Assembly: GCA_903885165.1 (NCBI GenBank) | Contig: CAISHO010000141.1 | Location: 1-51,729, forward strand | DNA from: an uncultured Nitrosomonadales bacterium | Lineage (GTDB): Bacteria > Pseudomonadota > Gammaproteobacteria > Burkholderiales > Gallionellaceae | DNA length: 51,729 bases | Direction: 5' to 3' | Part shown: positions 37,831 through 46,446 of the stretch, in pieces | Numbering within the stretch: the first letter of the stretch is position 1 | Layout: each line of letters begins with the position of its first letter | Translations under genes and position numbers: made by a program | Notes under the pieces: generated by a model | Database searches by the model: none | What the model saw: only the letters and a program-made list of their open reading frames with translations | Told to the model about the DNA's origin: nothing

Positions 37831-39102
37831 ATGGTTCCTCATCTCACCACTGCATTGAACGGTCCGTTGCTCGATCTTGAGCGGCGCTTTCTGGCGGCCA
37901 TGCCGAATATCGAACACTGGTTCCGTAGACAATGGCTGGATCACACTGCACCGTTCTACACCTCGGTCGATTTGCGCAACAGCGGTTTCAAACTGGCACC
38001 GGTGGACACTAATCTGTTCCCTGGCGGCTTCAATAATCTCAACCCTGATTTTCTGCCTTTGTGCGTGCAGGCGATGCAGGGCACGGTGGAGAAGATTTGT
38101 CCTGAAGCGCGCGGCGTGTTGTTGATCCCGGAAAATCACACGCGCAATATGTTCTATTTGCAGAATGTGGCGCAGCTCGTCACCATCCTCAGGCAGGCCG
38201 GGATGAGGGTGCGTATCGGTAGTCTGTTGCCTGAAATCACCGCGCCCACTGAAATTCAACTGCCCAGCGGCAGCGTGTTGAAACTGGAGCCGTTGGTGCG
38301 GCGCGGCAACCGTTTAGGTCTGGAGGATTTCGACCCCTGCGTGGTCTTGCTCAACAATGATTTATCGGCCGGCGTCCCCGATATACTGAAAAATCTTGAA
38401 CAGGCGGTCTATCCGCCGCTTGCTGCAGGTTGGCATGCGAGGCGCAAGTCGCAACATTTTGCAGCCTATGATCGCGTGGCCAATGATTTTGCGCAAATGC
38501 TCAGCATTGATCCGTGGCTGATTAATCCCTATTTTGATACCTGCAATCAGATCAATTTTCATGAGCGTATCGGTGAGGAATGTCTAGCTGCCAAGGTGGA
38601 CAGCGTGTTGCAAAAGATGCGTCTGAAGTATGCCGAATATGGTGTGAAACACGATCCTTTTGTTATCGTCAAAGCCGATGCCGGCACATACGGAATGGGC
38701 ATCATGACGGTCAAGGATGCCAGTGAAATCACCGGCCTGAATCGTAAACAGCGCAACAAGATGGCGGTGGTCAAAGAAGGCATGGAAGTGTCCGATGTGC
38801 TGGTGCAGGAGGGGGTTTACACCTTTGAAAACATCAACGAAGCAGTGGCGGAACCGGTGGTCTACATGATCGATCATTCCGTGGTCGGCGGTTTTTATCG
38901 CGTGCACACCGGGCGGGGAGTAGACGAGAATCTCAATGCGCCGGGTATGCAATTTGTGCCGCTGGCGTTCGAGTCCTGCTGCACCCTGCCGAATCCCGAT
39001 CGCGGGCCTGATGACACACCGAATCGCTTCTATGCTTACGGCGTGGTGGCGCGTCTGGCGTTGCTGGCAGCTTCACTGGAACTGGAAGCGCTGGAAGAAT
39101 GA
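37831..39102 (+). CDS. gshA: Glutamate--cysteine ligase, proteobacterial GshA (PF08886) type
   Basis: A 423-residue enzyme for the first step of glutathione synthesis. It is of the second GshA type found in beta- and gamma-proteobacteria and acidithiobacilli, not the E. coli type. Recognised segments are RNSGFKLAPVDTNLFPGGFNN, ENHTRNMFYLQNVAQLV, VIVKADAGTYGMGIMTVKDA and VYTFENINEAVAEPVVYMID, an ATP-grasp-like core. No gshB was found in the window. It ends with a 4-base overlap into apbE (ATGA). The ATG at 37831 is the only sensible start. Confidence 0.93.
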   Translation: MVPHLTTALNGPLLDLERRFLAAMPNIEHWFRRQWLDHTAPFYTSVDLRNSGFKLAPVDTNLFPGGFNNLNPDFLPLCVQAMQGTVEKICPEARGVLLIPENHTRNMFYLQNVAQLVTILRQAGMRVRIGSLLPEITAPTEIQLPSGSVLKLEPLVRRGNRLGLEDFDPCVVLLNNDLSAGVPDILKNLEQAVYPPLAAGWHARRKSQHFAAYDRVANDFAQMLSIDPWLINPYFDTCNQINFHERIGEECLAAKVDSVLQKMRLKYAEYGVKHDPFVIVKADAGTYGMGIMTVKDASEITGLNRKQRNKMAVVKEGMEVSDVLVQEGVYTFENINEAVAEPVVYMIDHSVVGGFYRVHTGRGVDENLNAPGMQFVPLAFESCCTLPNPDRGPDDTPNRFYAYGVVARLALLAASLELEALEE

Positions 39103-40136
39103 TCTTTCGTATTTTGTTAGCTGTTAGCGGTTTGCTGTTGACGGTTTTTTTGTCGGCCTGCGGCAAGGAGCCGTTGTATCAGGAGCAGGGCTATGTGTTC
39201 GGCACGCTGGTGGAAGTGAGCATCTACGGCGACAATGAAGCCCACGCCAAACAGGCCATCACCTCCGTGATGCATGAGTTTCAGCGTTTGCACAATGAGC
39301 TGCATGCCTGGCAACCTTCGGAGCTTAGCGAACTGAACAAGGCGTTTGCTCACGGTGATTCGCGGGCTGTTACACCGGAACTTGCCGGTATGCTCACGGA
39401 TGCGACAAAACTATCAATAAAATCAGATGGTTTGTTTAACCCCTCGATCGGCAATCTGATACAGCTGTGGGGATTTCAAGCCGATGAATTTAAACCGGTG
39501 CAGCCGGATGAAAAGCTGATCGAACAACGGGTCGCGACTAACCCGCAGATGAGCGACATCACGCTCGAACAAGGTCGCGCGAAGAGTTCTAATCCTGCGG
39601 TGCAGCTCGATCTGGGCGGTTACGCCAAGGGCTATGCCTTAGATCGTGCGGCGATTTTGTTAAAGCAGCAGGGCATCCACAATGCGCTGATCAATATCGG
39701 CGGCAATATCTTGGCGATCGGGCAAAAGGGCAATCGCCCCTGGCGTGTCGGCATCCAGCATCCGCGCAAGTCCGGTGCACTGGCGGCATTGGATCTGCAC
39801 GACGGCGAGGCGATCGGCACCTCAGGCGACTATCAACGATATTTCATGCTGGGCGATAAGCGCTATTGTCATCTGATCGATCCGCGCAATGGCCATCCTA
39901 TGCAGGGCGTCGAAGCGGTGACGATACTCACGCACGGTGTTAATGCCGGATTGCTCTCGGATGGGTCATCCAAGCCTTTGTTTATTAGTGGTATTTCAGG
40001 GTGGCGTGCGGCTGCCACAACGATGGGGCTGAATGAGGCGATGCTGGTCGATGCGCAGGGCGTGATTCATATCACTAACGATTTGAAGAAACGGCTAGAA
40101 TTCACCGACAAAGAAGTAAAACTACAAGTGGAATAG
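39099..40136 (+). CDS. apbE: FAD:protein FMN transferase ApbE (lipoprotein)
   Basis: Attaches FMN covalently to Thr/Ser of target flavoproteins such as Nqr/Rnf subunits. A lipoprotein signal ends LLTVFLSACGKE, so Cys21 or so is lipidated and the enzyme acts in the periplasm. Family features: GYVFGTLVEVSIYG, LDLGGYAKGYALDRA, ALINIGGNILAIG, and GTSGDYQRYF with the HLIDPRNGHP loop. It has 345 residues, normal length. The hydrophobic signal core is encoded by a 7-base-period tract (39117-39144). It overlaps gshA by 4 bases and lies 10 bp before the PTS EIIA gene. Confidence 0.94.
   Translation: MIFRILLAVSGLLLTVFLSACGKEPLYQEQGYVFGTLVEVSIYGDNEAHAKQAITSVMHEFQRLHNELHAWQPSELSELNKAFAHGDSRAVTPELAGMLTDATKLSIKSDGLFNPSIGNLIQLWGFQADEFKPVQPDEKLIEQRVATNPQMSDITLEQGRAKSSNPAVQLDLGGYAKGYALDRAAILLKQQGIHNALINIGGNILAIGQKGNRPWRVGIQHPRKSGALAALDLHDGEAIGTSGDYQRYFMLGDKRYCHLIDPRNGHPMQGVEAVTILTHGVNAGLLSDGSSKPLFISGISGWRAAATTMGLNEAMLVDAQGVIHITNDLKKRLEFTDKEVKLQVE
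39117..39144. repeat. 7-base-period tract encoding part of the ApbE signal peptide
   Basis: Reads TTAGCTG, TTAGCGG, TTTGCTG, TTGACGG followed by a T run. It encodes the hydrophobic core LLAVSGLLLTV of the lipoprotein signal. Leucine-rich signals naturally give such patterns, so chance is possible. Confidence 0.45.
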
Positions 40137-40146
40137 GGGAGCGCAA

Positions 40147-40533
40147 TTGGTCGGAATCTTATTGGTGACGCATAATGGACTGGGCGACTGTCTGGCAGAT
40201 TGCGTCAAGCACGTGTTTGGCGAAATACCGAAAAATTTGAAAGTTTTGTCGGTATTGGCGGCTGATGATCCTCAGCATAAATTACTGGAAGGTGAAGAGT
40301 TGCTGAAAGAACTCGACAGCGGCAGCGGTGTCTTGATCCTGGTCGATGTGTTTGGCGCCACCCCCAGCAATATCGGACGAAGGCTTTGTCATGCCGAGCG
40401 CGTTGAGGGGGTAGCCGGTGTGAATCTGCCGATGTTGTTGCGCGTGGTCTGTTCGAACAACAAAAATTTGCAGGAATTGGCTAACCTCGCGATCGAAGGC
40501 GGTCGCGAATGTATTGTTCATATGGAGCATTAA
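40147..40533 (+). CDS. PTS mannose-type EIIA component
   Basis: A 128-residue EIIA of the mannose (EIIA-Man) family. The N-terminus VGILLVTHNGLGDCLADCV holds the phosphorylated histidine His9. It is followed by ILVDVFGATPSNIGRRL and ends as the stand-alone domain without IIB. It starts with TTG; GGGGAG (40136-40141) lies upstream, and the frame then matches the family start. Together with HPr and EI, and with no sugar permease nearby, this looks like a regulatory PTS, common in beta- and alphaproteobacteria. Confidence 0.9.
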   Translation: MVGILLVTHNGLGDCLADCVKHVFGEIPKNLKVLSVLAADDPQHKLLEGEELLKELDSGSGVLILVDVFGATPSNIGRRLCHAERVEGVAGVNLPMLLRVVCSNNKNLQELANLAIEGGRECIVHMEH

Positions 40534-40534
40534 A

Positions 40535-40801
40535 ATGCAACAAGACGCACTGATCATCAATAAGCTCGGTCTGCACGCACGTGCCTCGGCGAAACTCACC
40601 CAGACGGCAGGGAAATTCAAGTGTGAAGTGATGCTGACGCGCAACAATCGCCGCGTCAATGCCAAGAGCATCATGGGCGTGATGATGTTGGCGGCGGCCA
40701 AAGGGGCGACCATCAGTATCGAAACGATCGGTGAAGACGAGGCGGAGGCCATGGAGGCACTGCTAGCCCTAATCAACGATTACTTTGGAGAAGGTCAATG
40801 A
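40535..40801 (+). CDS. ptsH: HPr phosphocarrier protein
   Basis: An 88-residue HPr. The active-site histidine is His14 (IINKLGLHARASAKL) and the regulatory serine Ser45 lies in NAKSIMGVMMLAA, so HPr kinase control is possible although no hprK is in the window. The ATG at 40535 directly follows the EIIA stop (1-base gap); a longer frame from 40514 is rejected. Confidence 0.95.
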   Translation: MQQDALIINKLGLHARASAKLTQTAGKFKCEVMLTRNNRRVNAKSIMGVMMLAAAKGATISIETIGEDEAEAMEALLALINDYFGEGQ

Positions 40802-40829
40802 TGTTTATAGGCGAGGTCGGGAGAAAACC

Positions 40830-42554
40830 ATGAGTTTTACGCTACACGGCATCGCAGTCTCCAGCGGTATCGCGATCGGTCACGTACATTTATTGTCACA
40901 CTGCTCCCTGGAAGTGGCGCACTACGTCTTGCCCAAGCTGTTTATTTCTGAAGAAATTTCGCGCTTTGACGCCGCTTTGCAGGCGACGCGTAGTGAGTTC
41001 GCCGGTTTGCGCAGCAATCGCCCGAGTTACGCCGCAGCAGAATTCGATGCGTTTTTAGAGTTGCACCAGATGATATTGGACGACCCGTTGCTTAGCGTCG
41101 GGCCGCGCGAGATGATAGAGCGTGAACGCTGCAATGCGGAATGGGCCGTCAAGGTGCAAACCGACGCGCTGGCGGCACAATTCGATGAGTTCGAGGACGC
41201 CTACTTGCGCGAGCGGCAGGCCGATGTGAAACAGGTGGCGGAGCGCCTGCTCAAGCAACTCTCCGGACAGCCCGGCCATCAGCCGAGCCATCAGCGGCAT
41301 GACATTGAGACAATTTTGTTTGCCTATGACCTGAGCCCGGCCGATATGATCGGATTCAGGCCGCAGCAGTATGCCGCCTTCATCACGGACGCGGGTAGCG
41401 CGACCTCACACACGGCGATTGTTGCGCGTAGCCTGAGCACGCCTTGCGTCGTCGGGCTGCATCATGCGCGCGAGTTGATTCGCGAGGACGATCTGATTAT
41501 CCTAGACGGCGAGCAGGGTGTGCTCATCGTCAATCCCGATAAGGCGGTACTTGCAGAGTACAAGCTGCTGCAAAGCGAATGGGAGCTGGATAGAAAGAAG
41601 CTCAAGCGGCTGCGCACCGCGCGCGCCAATACGCTGGATGGTGTGGCGATTGAGCTGCACGCCAATATCGAGAAGCCCGAAGACATCGTCGAAGCGAAAG
41701 AAAATGGCGCGACCGGTATCGGCCTGTTCCGCAGCGAGTTTTTGTTCTTGAATCGCGATCAGTTGCCCGATGAAGAGGAGCAGTTCGAAGCCTATCGCGC
41801 TGCGGTCACCGGCATGAAAGGCATGCCCGTCATCATACGTACCTTCGATTTGGGCGCGGATAAGCAAATCAAGGGTGCTGAGCGCGTCGCCAGCAATCCG
41901 GCATTAGGCTTGCGCGCGATACGTTTATGTCTGGCTGAACCGAAACTGTTCCGTACCCAGTTGCGTGCGTTGTTGCGCGCCTCTCACTATGGCAATCTGA
42001 AAATTCTGATTCCGATGCTGTCTTGCGCGGCCGAATTGAATCAGACCTTGCAGTTTATCGCTTCAACCAAACAGAAACTGGATGAAGAAAGTATTCCGTA
42101 TGACCGCGAGGTGAAGATAGGCGGCATGATCGAAATTCCGGCTGCGGCACTGGCCTTGAATGTCTTTGCCAAGAAGCTCGACTTTCTGTCTATTGGCACT
42201 AACGATCTGATTCAGTACACGCTGGCGATCGACCGTACCGATGAGGATGTGGCGCATCTTTATGACCCTTTGCATCCTGCCGTGTTGCAATTGCTGGCGC
42301 ATGTCATCGGCACGGCTAACAAGCTTGAAGTGCCGGTTTCTGTATGTGGTGAAATGGCGGGCGAGTTGGCTTATACCCGGCTTTTTTTAGGTATGGGACT
42401 GCGTCAGTTTTCGATGTTCTCGGCTCAGGTGCCGACCATTAAGCAGCGCGTGCTGACCACCAGTTTGTCGGAAATCGCGTTGTTGACGCAGAAGATATTA
42501 CGCGCCGACGATCCTCTGAAAATCCGCGAGCTGCTGGATAAGCTCAACAGCTGA
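40830..42554 (+). CDS. ptsI: PTS enzyme I (phosphoenolpyruvate--protein phosphotransferase)
   Basis: A 574-residue enzyme I that passes phosphate from PEP to HPr. The phosphohistidine is in ITDAGSATSHTAIVARSL (about residue 190); the PEP-binding TIM barrel has LFRSEFLFLNRD, IIRTFDLGADKQI and the C-terminal SIGTNDLIQYTLAIDR and VSVCGEMAGE. Its ATG (40830, GGGAGA upstream) begins 28 bp after ptsH; the longer frame from 40785 would overlap ptsH. The dispersed palindromic element lies 31 bp after its stop. Confidence 0.96.
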   Translation: MSFTLHGIAVSSGIAIGHVHLLSHCSLEVAHYVLPKLFISEEISRFDAALQATRSEFAGLRSNRPSYAAAEFDAFLELHQMILDDPLLSVGPREMIERERCNAEWAVKVQTDALAAQFDEFEDAYLRERQADVKQVAERLLKQLSGQPGHQPSHQRHDIETILFAYDLSPADMIGFRPQQYAAFITDAGSATSHTAIVARSLSTPCVVGLHHARELIREDDLIILDGEQGVLIVNPDKAVLAEYKLLQSEWELDRKKLKRLRTARANTLDGVAIELHANIEKPEDIVEAKENGATGIGLFRSEFLFLNRDQLPDEEEQFEAYRAAVTGMKGMPVIIRTFDLGADKQIKGAERVASNPALGLRAIRLCLAEPKLFRTQLRALLRASHYGNLKILIPMLSCAAELNQTLQFIASTKQKLDEESIPYDREVKIGGMIEIPAAALALNVFAKKLDFLSIGTNDLIQYTLAIDRTDEDVAHLYDPLHPAVLQLLAHVIGTANKLEVPVSVCGEMAGELAYTRLFLGMGLRQFSMFSAQVPTIKQRVLTTSLSEIALLTQKILRADDPLKIRELLDKLNS

Positions 42555-42585
42555 TTTTGTTGTGTGATTATTGAACAGATATAAC

Positions 42586-42780
42586 GGGCATGGCAAAGAG
42601 GCAGCCCCTTATAATGAAACTCGCCATGCCCTTTCCCTCCCTTGCAGGGCGCGTTTTGGCAGAGCCAAAACCGTTCACAATGCGCGGAGCATGCTCCGCT
42701 AAACCCCTTGTTCGCCCCCCGTTCCCCCCTCTCCCTGCGGGCGAGGAATACGGTTCGTCGCTACGCGAGTTTTACGTTAA
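42586..42780. repeat. Dispersed palindromic element, copy B (between ptsI and the photolyase gene)
   Basis: A 195-bp relative of the element at 27753-27871, sharing GGGCATGGCAA, ATAATGAAACTCGCCATGCC, CTCTCCC..GCGGG..GAG and TCGCTACGCGAGTTTTACGTTAA. It carries an extra ~80 bases holding two more palindromes (GTTTTGGC / GCCAAAAC; and a 16-base perfect palindrome around GGAGCATGCTCC). It ends 3 bp before the photolyase ATG. Confidence 0.8.
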
Positions 42781-42783
42781 GTC

Positions 42784-44256
42784 ATGATCCAGGTAACCGA
42801 AATGCAAGTACCACTTTATCCTCGTTCCATTTGCTGGTTTCGTCGTGACTTACGCCTGAACGATCATGCCGCGCTATTTCACGCGCTCAAAGCCAGTCGG
42901 TCCGTGCATTGCGTATTCGTATTTGATACCGATATTCTCGACAAACTCACCGATAAGCAGGATCGCCGGGTCGAATTCATCTGGCATAGCTTGAATGAAC
43001 TGAATACGCAATTGCAGGAGCAGGGCAGCACTTTGCAAATATTGCATGGCCGTGCACAAGCGCTGATTCCACAACTGGCTCGTGAACTCGATGTCGCTGC
43101 GGTATTCTGCAATCACGATTACGAGCCGGATGCACAGCTGCGTGATGCGGCAGTCGCAGCGGCGCTGGATGAATCCGGGATTGTTTTTCATCACTACAAG
43201 GATCTGGTGATTTTCGAGCAGTCCGAGATTTTAACTTTGGGTGCTACGCCTTACAGTGTATTTACGCCCTACAAGAATGCCTGGCTGAAAAAAGTGGATG
43301 ATTTTTACCTGCGCGCCTATCCCACAGAGCGCTATTTTTCTTCTCTGGCTCAATGCGCAGCGCAAGCGTTGCCGGCGCTGGAAACGATCGGCTTTGCGCA
43401 GGGTCAGCTCAATCTGCAGGCACTGCCGGCGGGTGGATCAGGAGCCGGAAAGCTATTCGATGATTTTACGCAGCGCATTCAGGATTACCAGGAGGCGCGC
43501 AATTACCCTGCCATAAAAGGCGTGTCTTATTTGTCGACACACCTGCGCTTCGGCACGATTTCGATACGTTATCTTGCAGCTACGGCTTATCACACCGCTG
43601 GTGCAGGTGCGCAAACCTGGCTGTCAGAATTGATCTGGCGCGACTTCTACCAGATGCAACTGCACCATCATCCCAAACTGGCGCAGGGTTTTGCCTTCAA
43701 GCCGCAGTTCAATGCGATCGCCTTTCCAAACGATGAGGCTAAATTTTCCGCCTGGTGCGAGGCGCGTACAGGATATCCGCTGATCGATGCGGCAATGCGC
43801 CAACTCAATCAATCCGGCTATATGCACAATCGTTTGCGTATGGTGGTAGCGTCCTTTCTGGTCAAGGATTTACATATCGACTGGCGATGGGGTGAGCGCT
43901 ATTTTGCTCAGCATCTACTGGATTTCGATATGGCGGCAAACAACGGCGGCTGGCAATGGGCCGCCTCTACCGGTTGCGATGCGCAGCCGTGGTTCCGCAT
44001 TTTCAACCCGATCACACAGTCCGAAAAGTTTGACGGGCAAGGCAAGTTTATTCGCCGTTATATGACGGAACTGGCCGGATGCGCTGACAAATGGATACAT
44101 GCGCCGTGGTTGATGCCGCTAGCTGAACAAAAGCGTTGCAACGTGCTGATCGGTACGACTTATCCAGCTCCAGTGGTAGATCATGCGACAGCCAGAGTCA
44201 AGACCTTGGCGCTTTTTCAGGCCGCGAACGACGCGGCGGCACCATCCGGAGGATAA
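42784..44256 (+). CDS. phrB: Deoxyribodipyrimidine (CPD) photolyase, class I
   Basis: A 490-residue blue-light DNA repair flavoprotein. The N-terminal alpha/beta antenna domain starts SICWFRRDLRLNDHAAL; the C-terminal FAD domain has FGTISIRYLA, WLSELIWRDFYQMQ, GYPLIDAAMRQLNQSGYMHNRLRMVVASF and DFDMAANNGGWQWAAST, with the tryptophans of the electron chain. It repairs UV cyclobutane dimers. An ATG six codons later (42802) is also possible. Its upstream spacer is occupied by repeat copy B, so its promoter must lie inside that repeat, or it is read through from ptsI. Confidence 0.95.
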   Translation: MIQVTEMQVPLYPRSICWFRRDLRLNDHAALFHALKASRSVHCVFVFDTDILDKLTDKQDRRVEFIWHSLNELNTQLQEQGSTLQILHGRAQALIPQLARELDVAAVFCNHDYEPDAQLRDAAVAAALDESGIVFHHYKDLVIFEQSEILTLGATPYSVFTPYKNAWLKKVDDFYLRAYPTERYFSSLAQCAAQALPALETIGFAQGQLNLQALPAGGSGAGKLFDDFTQRIQDYQEARNYPAIKGVSYLSTHLRFGTISIRYLAATAYHTAGAGAQTWLSELIWRDFYQMQLHHHPKLAQGFAFKPQFNAIAFPNDEAKFSAWCEARTGYPLIDAAMRQLNQSGYMHNRLRMVVASFLVKDLHIDWRWGERYFAQHLLDFDMAANNGGWQWAASTGCDAQPWFRIFNPITQSEKFDGQGKFIRRYMTELAGCADKWIHAPWLMPLAEQKRCNVLIGTTYPAPVVDHATARVKTLALFQAANDAAAPSGG

Positions 44257-44266
44257 GACGTGCCGT

Positions 44267-46381
44267 TCAGCGTACGTTTACCTTGGGTAATACGCTGGCC
44301 GCGAGTTTCGCATCCACTTTCAGTAATCCGACTTCATCGCTTAAGATATGAGCTGCCTCGCTGAGCAGGACGTCCTTGGCATTTTTCCGATTGTTTTCCA
44401 GTGCCAGATCCGCGTCCAGATTTCGCTCATTTGATTGCAGTCCGTCGTCCTGAGTTGAGGCGCTTCCCATCTTGGCCGCTGTGCCGCTTTCACGTCGTTT
44501 GGTACGGGTTTCCTGCGTTATCCTTTCCTTGCGGCGCTCAGCTTCGTTGAGGGAAATCTGATTCTTCTTGCGTAGCGCGTTGAGTGCGTTGATGTCTTCC
44601 TGCAAATATTGGAAGTCTTTGTCATGACCGATGCGCAGGTCGTGACGGATTTTCAGTGCCGGCATGATTGCACTCAGATCGCCGGCAGGCTGATAGTCGG
44701 CGGCCTTGATTTGTGTCCAGGGCAGAGCATTGTCGTAGCTTGATTCACCGAAATCTTCCTCATCCATCATGCTAGGCAGGCTGATATCCGGCGTGACGCC
44801 GCGCATCTGGGTGGTGCCGCCATTGATGCGGAAAAACTGGGCGATAGTCATCTTCAGATCGCCGTATTTGGGTTTGTCATTTTTCACCAATTGATCGAGA
44901 CTCAGCACCGATTGCACCGTGCCCTTACCAAAGCTCTTAGCCCCGATCACCACGCCACGACCGTAATCCTGTATTGCAGCCGCAAAAATTTCCGAAGCGG
45001 ACGCCGAACCCCGGTTAATCAGCACGCCGAGCGGGCCATGCCAGGCTAGGCCGCTGTTGTTATCCTTTTCAATGGATACTCTACCCTTGGAGTCGCGTTG
45101 CTGTACCACCGGGCCTTTGTCGATAAACAGTCCGGTCAATTCCACCGCCTCGTCCAGCGAACCTCCGCCGTTGTTGCGTAAATCCATCAGCACGCTATCG
45201 ACCTTGTCACGCTTGAGTTCATCGAGCAGTCGGGATACATCACGTGTCGCGCTTTTAAAATTTTTGTCGCCATTTTGACGGGCGGCAAAGTCCTGATAAA
45301 AACCAGGTAGGGAAATCACACCGATGCGTCGCTTGGTGTTTCCCTCCTTAATCTCGATGATGGATTTTTTGGCGGCCTGACTATCCAGACTGATTTTTTT
45401 CCGTATCATCGAAACCATTTTGTGTTTGCCGTCCAGACCCGCTTCCACAGGCAGCACATCAAGCACCACCACGGTGTCTTCTGTGCCACGGATCAAGGCG
45501 ACGGTGTCGTCCAGACGCCAGCCCATCACGTCGGTGGGTGCAGCATTGCTGCCTTGCCCTACGCCGACGATCCGATCGCCGACCTTGAGTTTGCCCGACA
45601 TGGCTGCAGGACCACCCGCCACCAGCTCACGTATGGTGGTGTACTCATCCTTGTCCTGGAGCACCGCACCGATGCCTACCAGTGACAAACGCATCGAGAT
45701 ATCGAAGTCTTCCGAGGCGCGCACGCCCAGATAGTTGGTGTGCGGATCGATTGCTGTGGCATAGGCGTTCATAAAGCTTTGGAACACGTCATCGCTCTTG
45801 ATTTTGGTCAAGCCGCTCAACGAATTGTCGTAACGTTTCCCCAGTGTTTCGGCGATGTTCTTGTCATCTTTGCCAGCCAGTTTTAGGCGCAGCCAGTCAT
45901 TTTTGACGCGTTTACGCCACAAGTCATTGATTTCATCGGTTGTTTTTGACCATGGCGCATTCTTGCGGGTATATTGATAGCTTTCCTTGCTGTCAAAATC
46001 AAAGCCCTGAGCGAGCAGGCTGCGCGCATAGGTATATCGCTCGCTAACGCGTTGTTGATACAAGTTGAACATGGCGAAAGGGATGGCCAAATCCTCATTC
46101 AGAATCGCATCGTCGAGTTTATTGCGATACGCGGCGAATTGATCGACGTCGCTTTGCAGAAAAAACACTTTCTCGCCATCCATCGTCTTTATATAGTTGT
46201 CGAATATTTTTGCCGAGGCGGCGTCATCCAGCGGGATGCGCTTGTAGTGGTACCGCGTTAGTACTTCGGCTGAGAGATAAGCCGCCTTGGATTGTTGCGC
46301 TAGGGGGGATAGCTGTGTCGCGGTCGCATTGAACGTCAGCGAGACAAACGCCAGTCCTAACCACAGTAGTTTCTTTTTCAT
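44267..46381 (-). CDS. prc: Tail-specific (C-terminal processing) periplasmic protease Prc/CtpA
   Basis: A 704-residue S41 protease. A signal peptide (MKKKLLWLGLAFVSLTFNATA) directs it to the periplasm. A long N-terminal helical region precedes a PDZ domain (about residues 235-330, VGIGAVLQDKDEYTTIRELVAGGPA). The protease domain has LRNNGGGSLDEAVELTGLF and GSASASEIFAAAIQDYGRG with the catalytic Ser, and GAKSFGKGTVQSV with the Lys. The C-terminal DUF3340-like domain is Lys/Arg-rich. It cleaves peptidoglycan hydrolases and other substrates from the C-terminus. It converges with phrB, with a 10-bp gap. Confidence 0.95.
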   Translation of the reverse strand: MKKKLLWLGLAFVSLTFNATATQLSPLAQQSKAAYLSAEVLTRYHYKRIPLDDAASAKIFDNYIKTMDGEKVFFLQSDVDQFAAYRNKLDDAILNEDLAIPFAMFNLYQQRVSERYTYARSLLAQGFDFDSKESYQYTRKNAPWSKTTDEINDLWRKRVKNDWLRLKLAGKDDKNIAETLGKRYDNSLSGLTKIKSDDVFQSFMNAYATAIDPHTNYLGVRASEDFDISMRLSLVGIGAVLQDKDEYTTIRELVAGGPAAMSGKLKVGDRIVGVGQGSNAAPTDVMGWRLDDTVALIRGTEDTVVVLDVLPVEAGLDGKHKMVSMIRKKISLDSQAAKKSIIEIKEGNTKRRIGVISLPGFYQDFAARQNGDKNFKSATRDVSRLLDELKRDKVDSVLMDLRNNGGGSLDEAVELTGLFIDKGPVVQQRDSKGRVSIEKDNNSGLAWHGPLGVLINRGSASASEIFAAAIQDYGRGVVIGAKSFGKGTVQSVLSLDQLVKNDKPKYGDLKMTIAQFFRINGGTTQMRGVTPDISLPSMMDEEDFGESSYDNALPWTQIKAADYQPAGDLSAIMPALKIRHDLRIGHDKDFQYLQEDINALNALRKKNQISLNEAERRKERITQETRTKRRESGTAAKMGSASTQDDGLQSNERNLDADLALENNRKNAKDVLLSEAAHILSDEVGLLKVDAKLAASVLPKVNVR

Positions 46382-46446
46382 GCGTAATCCCGGGAAATCG
46401 TTGCAAAATTATAATGTATGAACGGTTGTTTCATGATATCGGTGAG

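Noticed and set aside
40514-40801. Longer HPr start at 40514
   Set aside because: It would overlap the EIIA gene by 20 bases, whereas the ATG at 40535 gives a standard HPr N-terminus.
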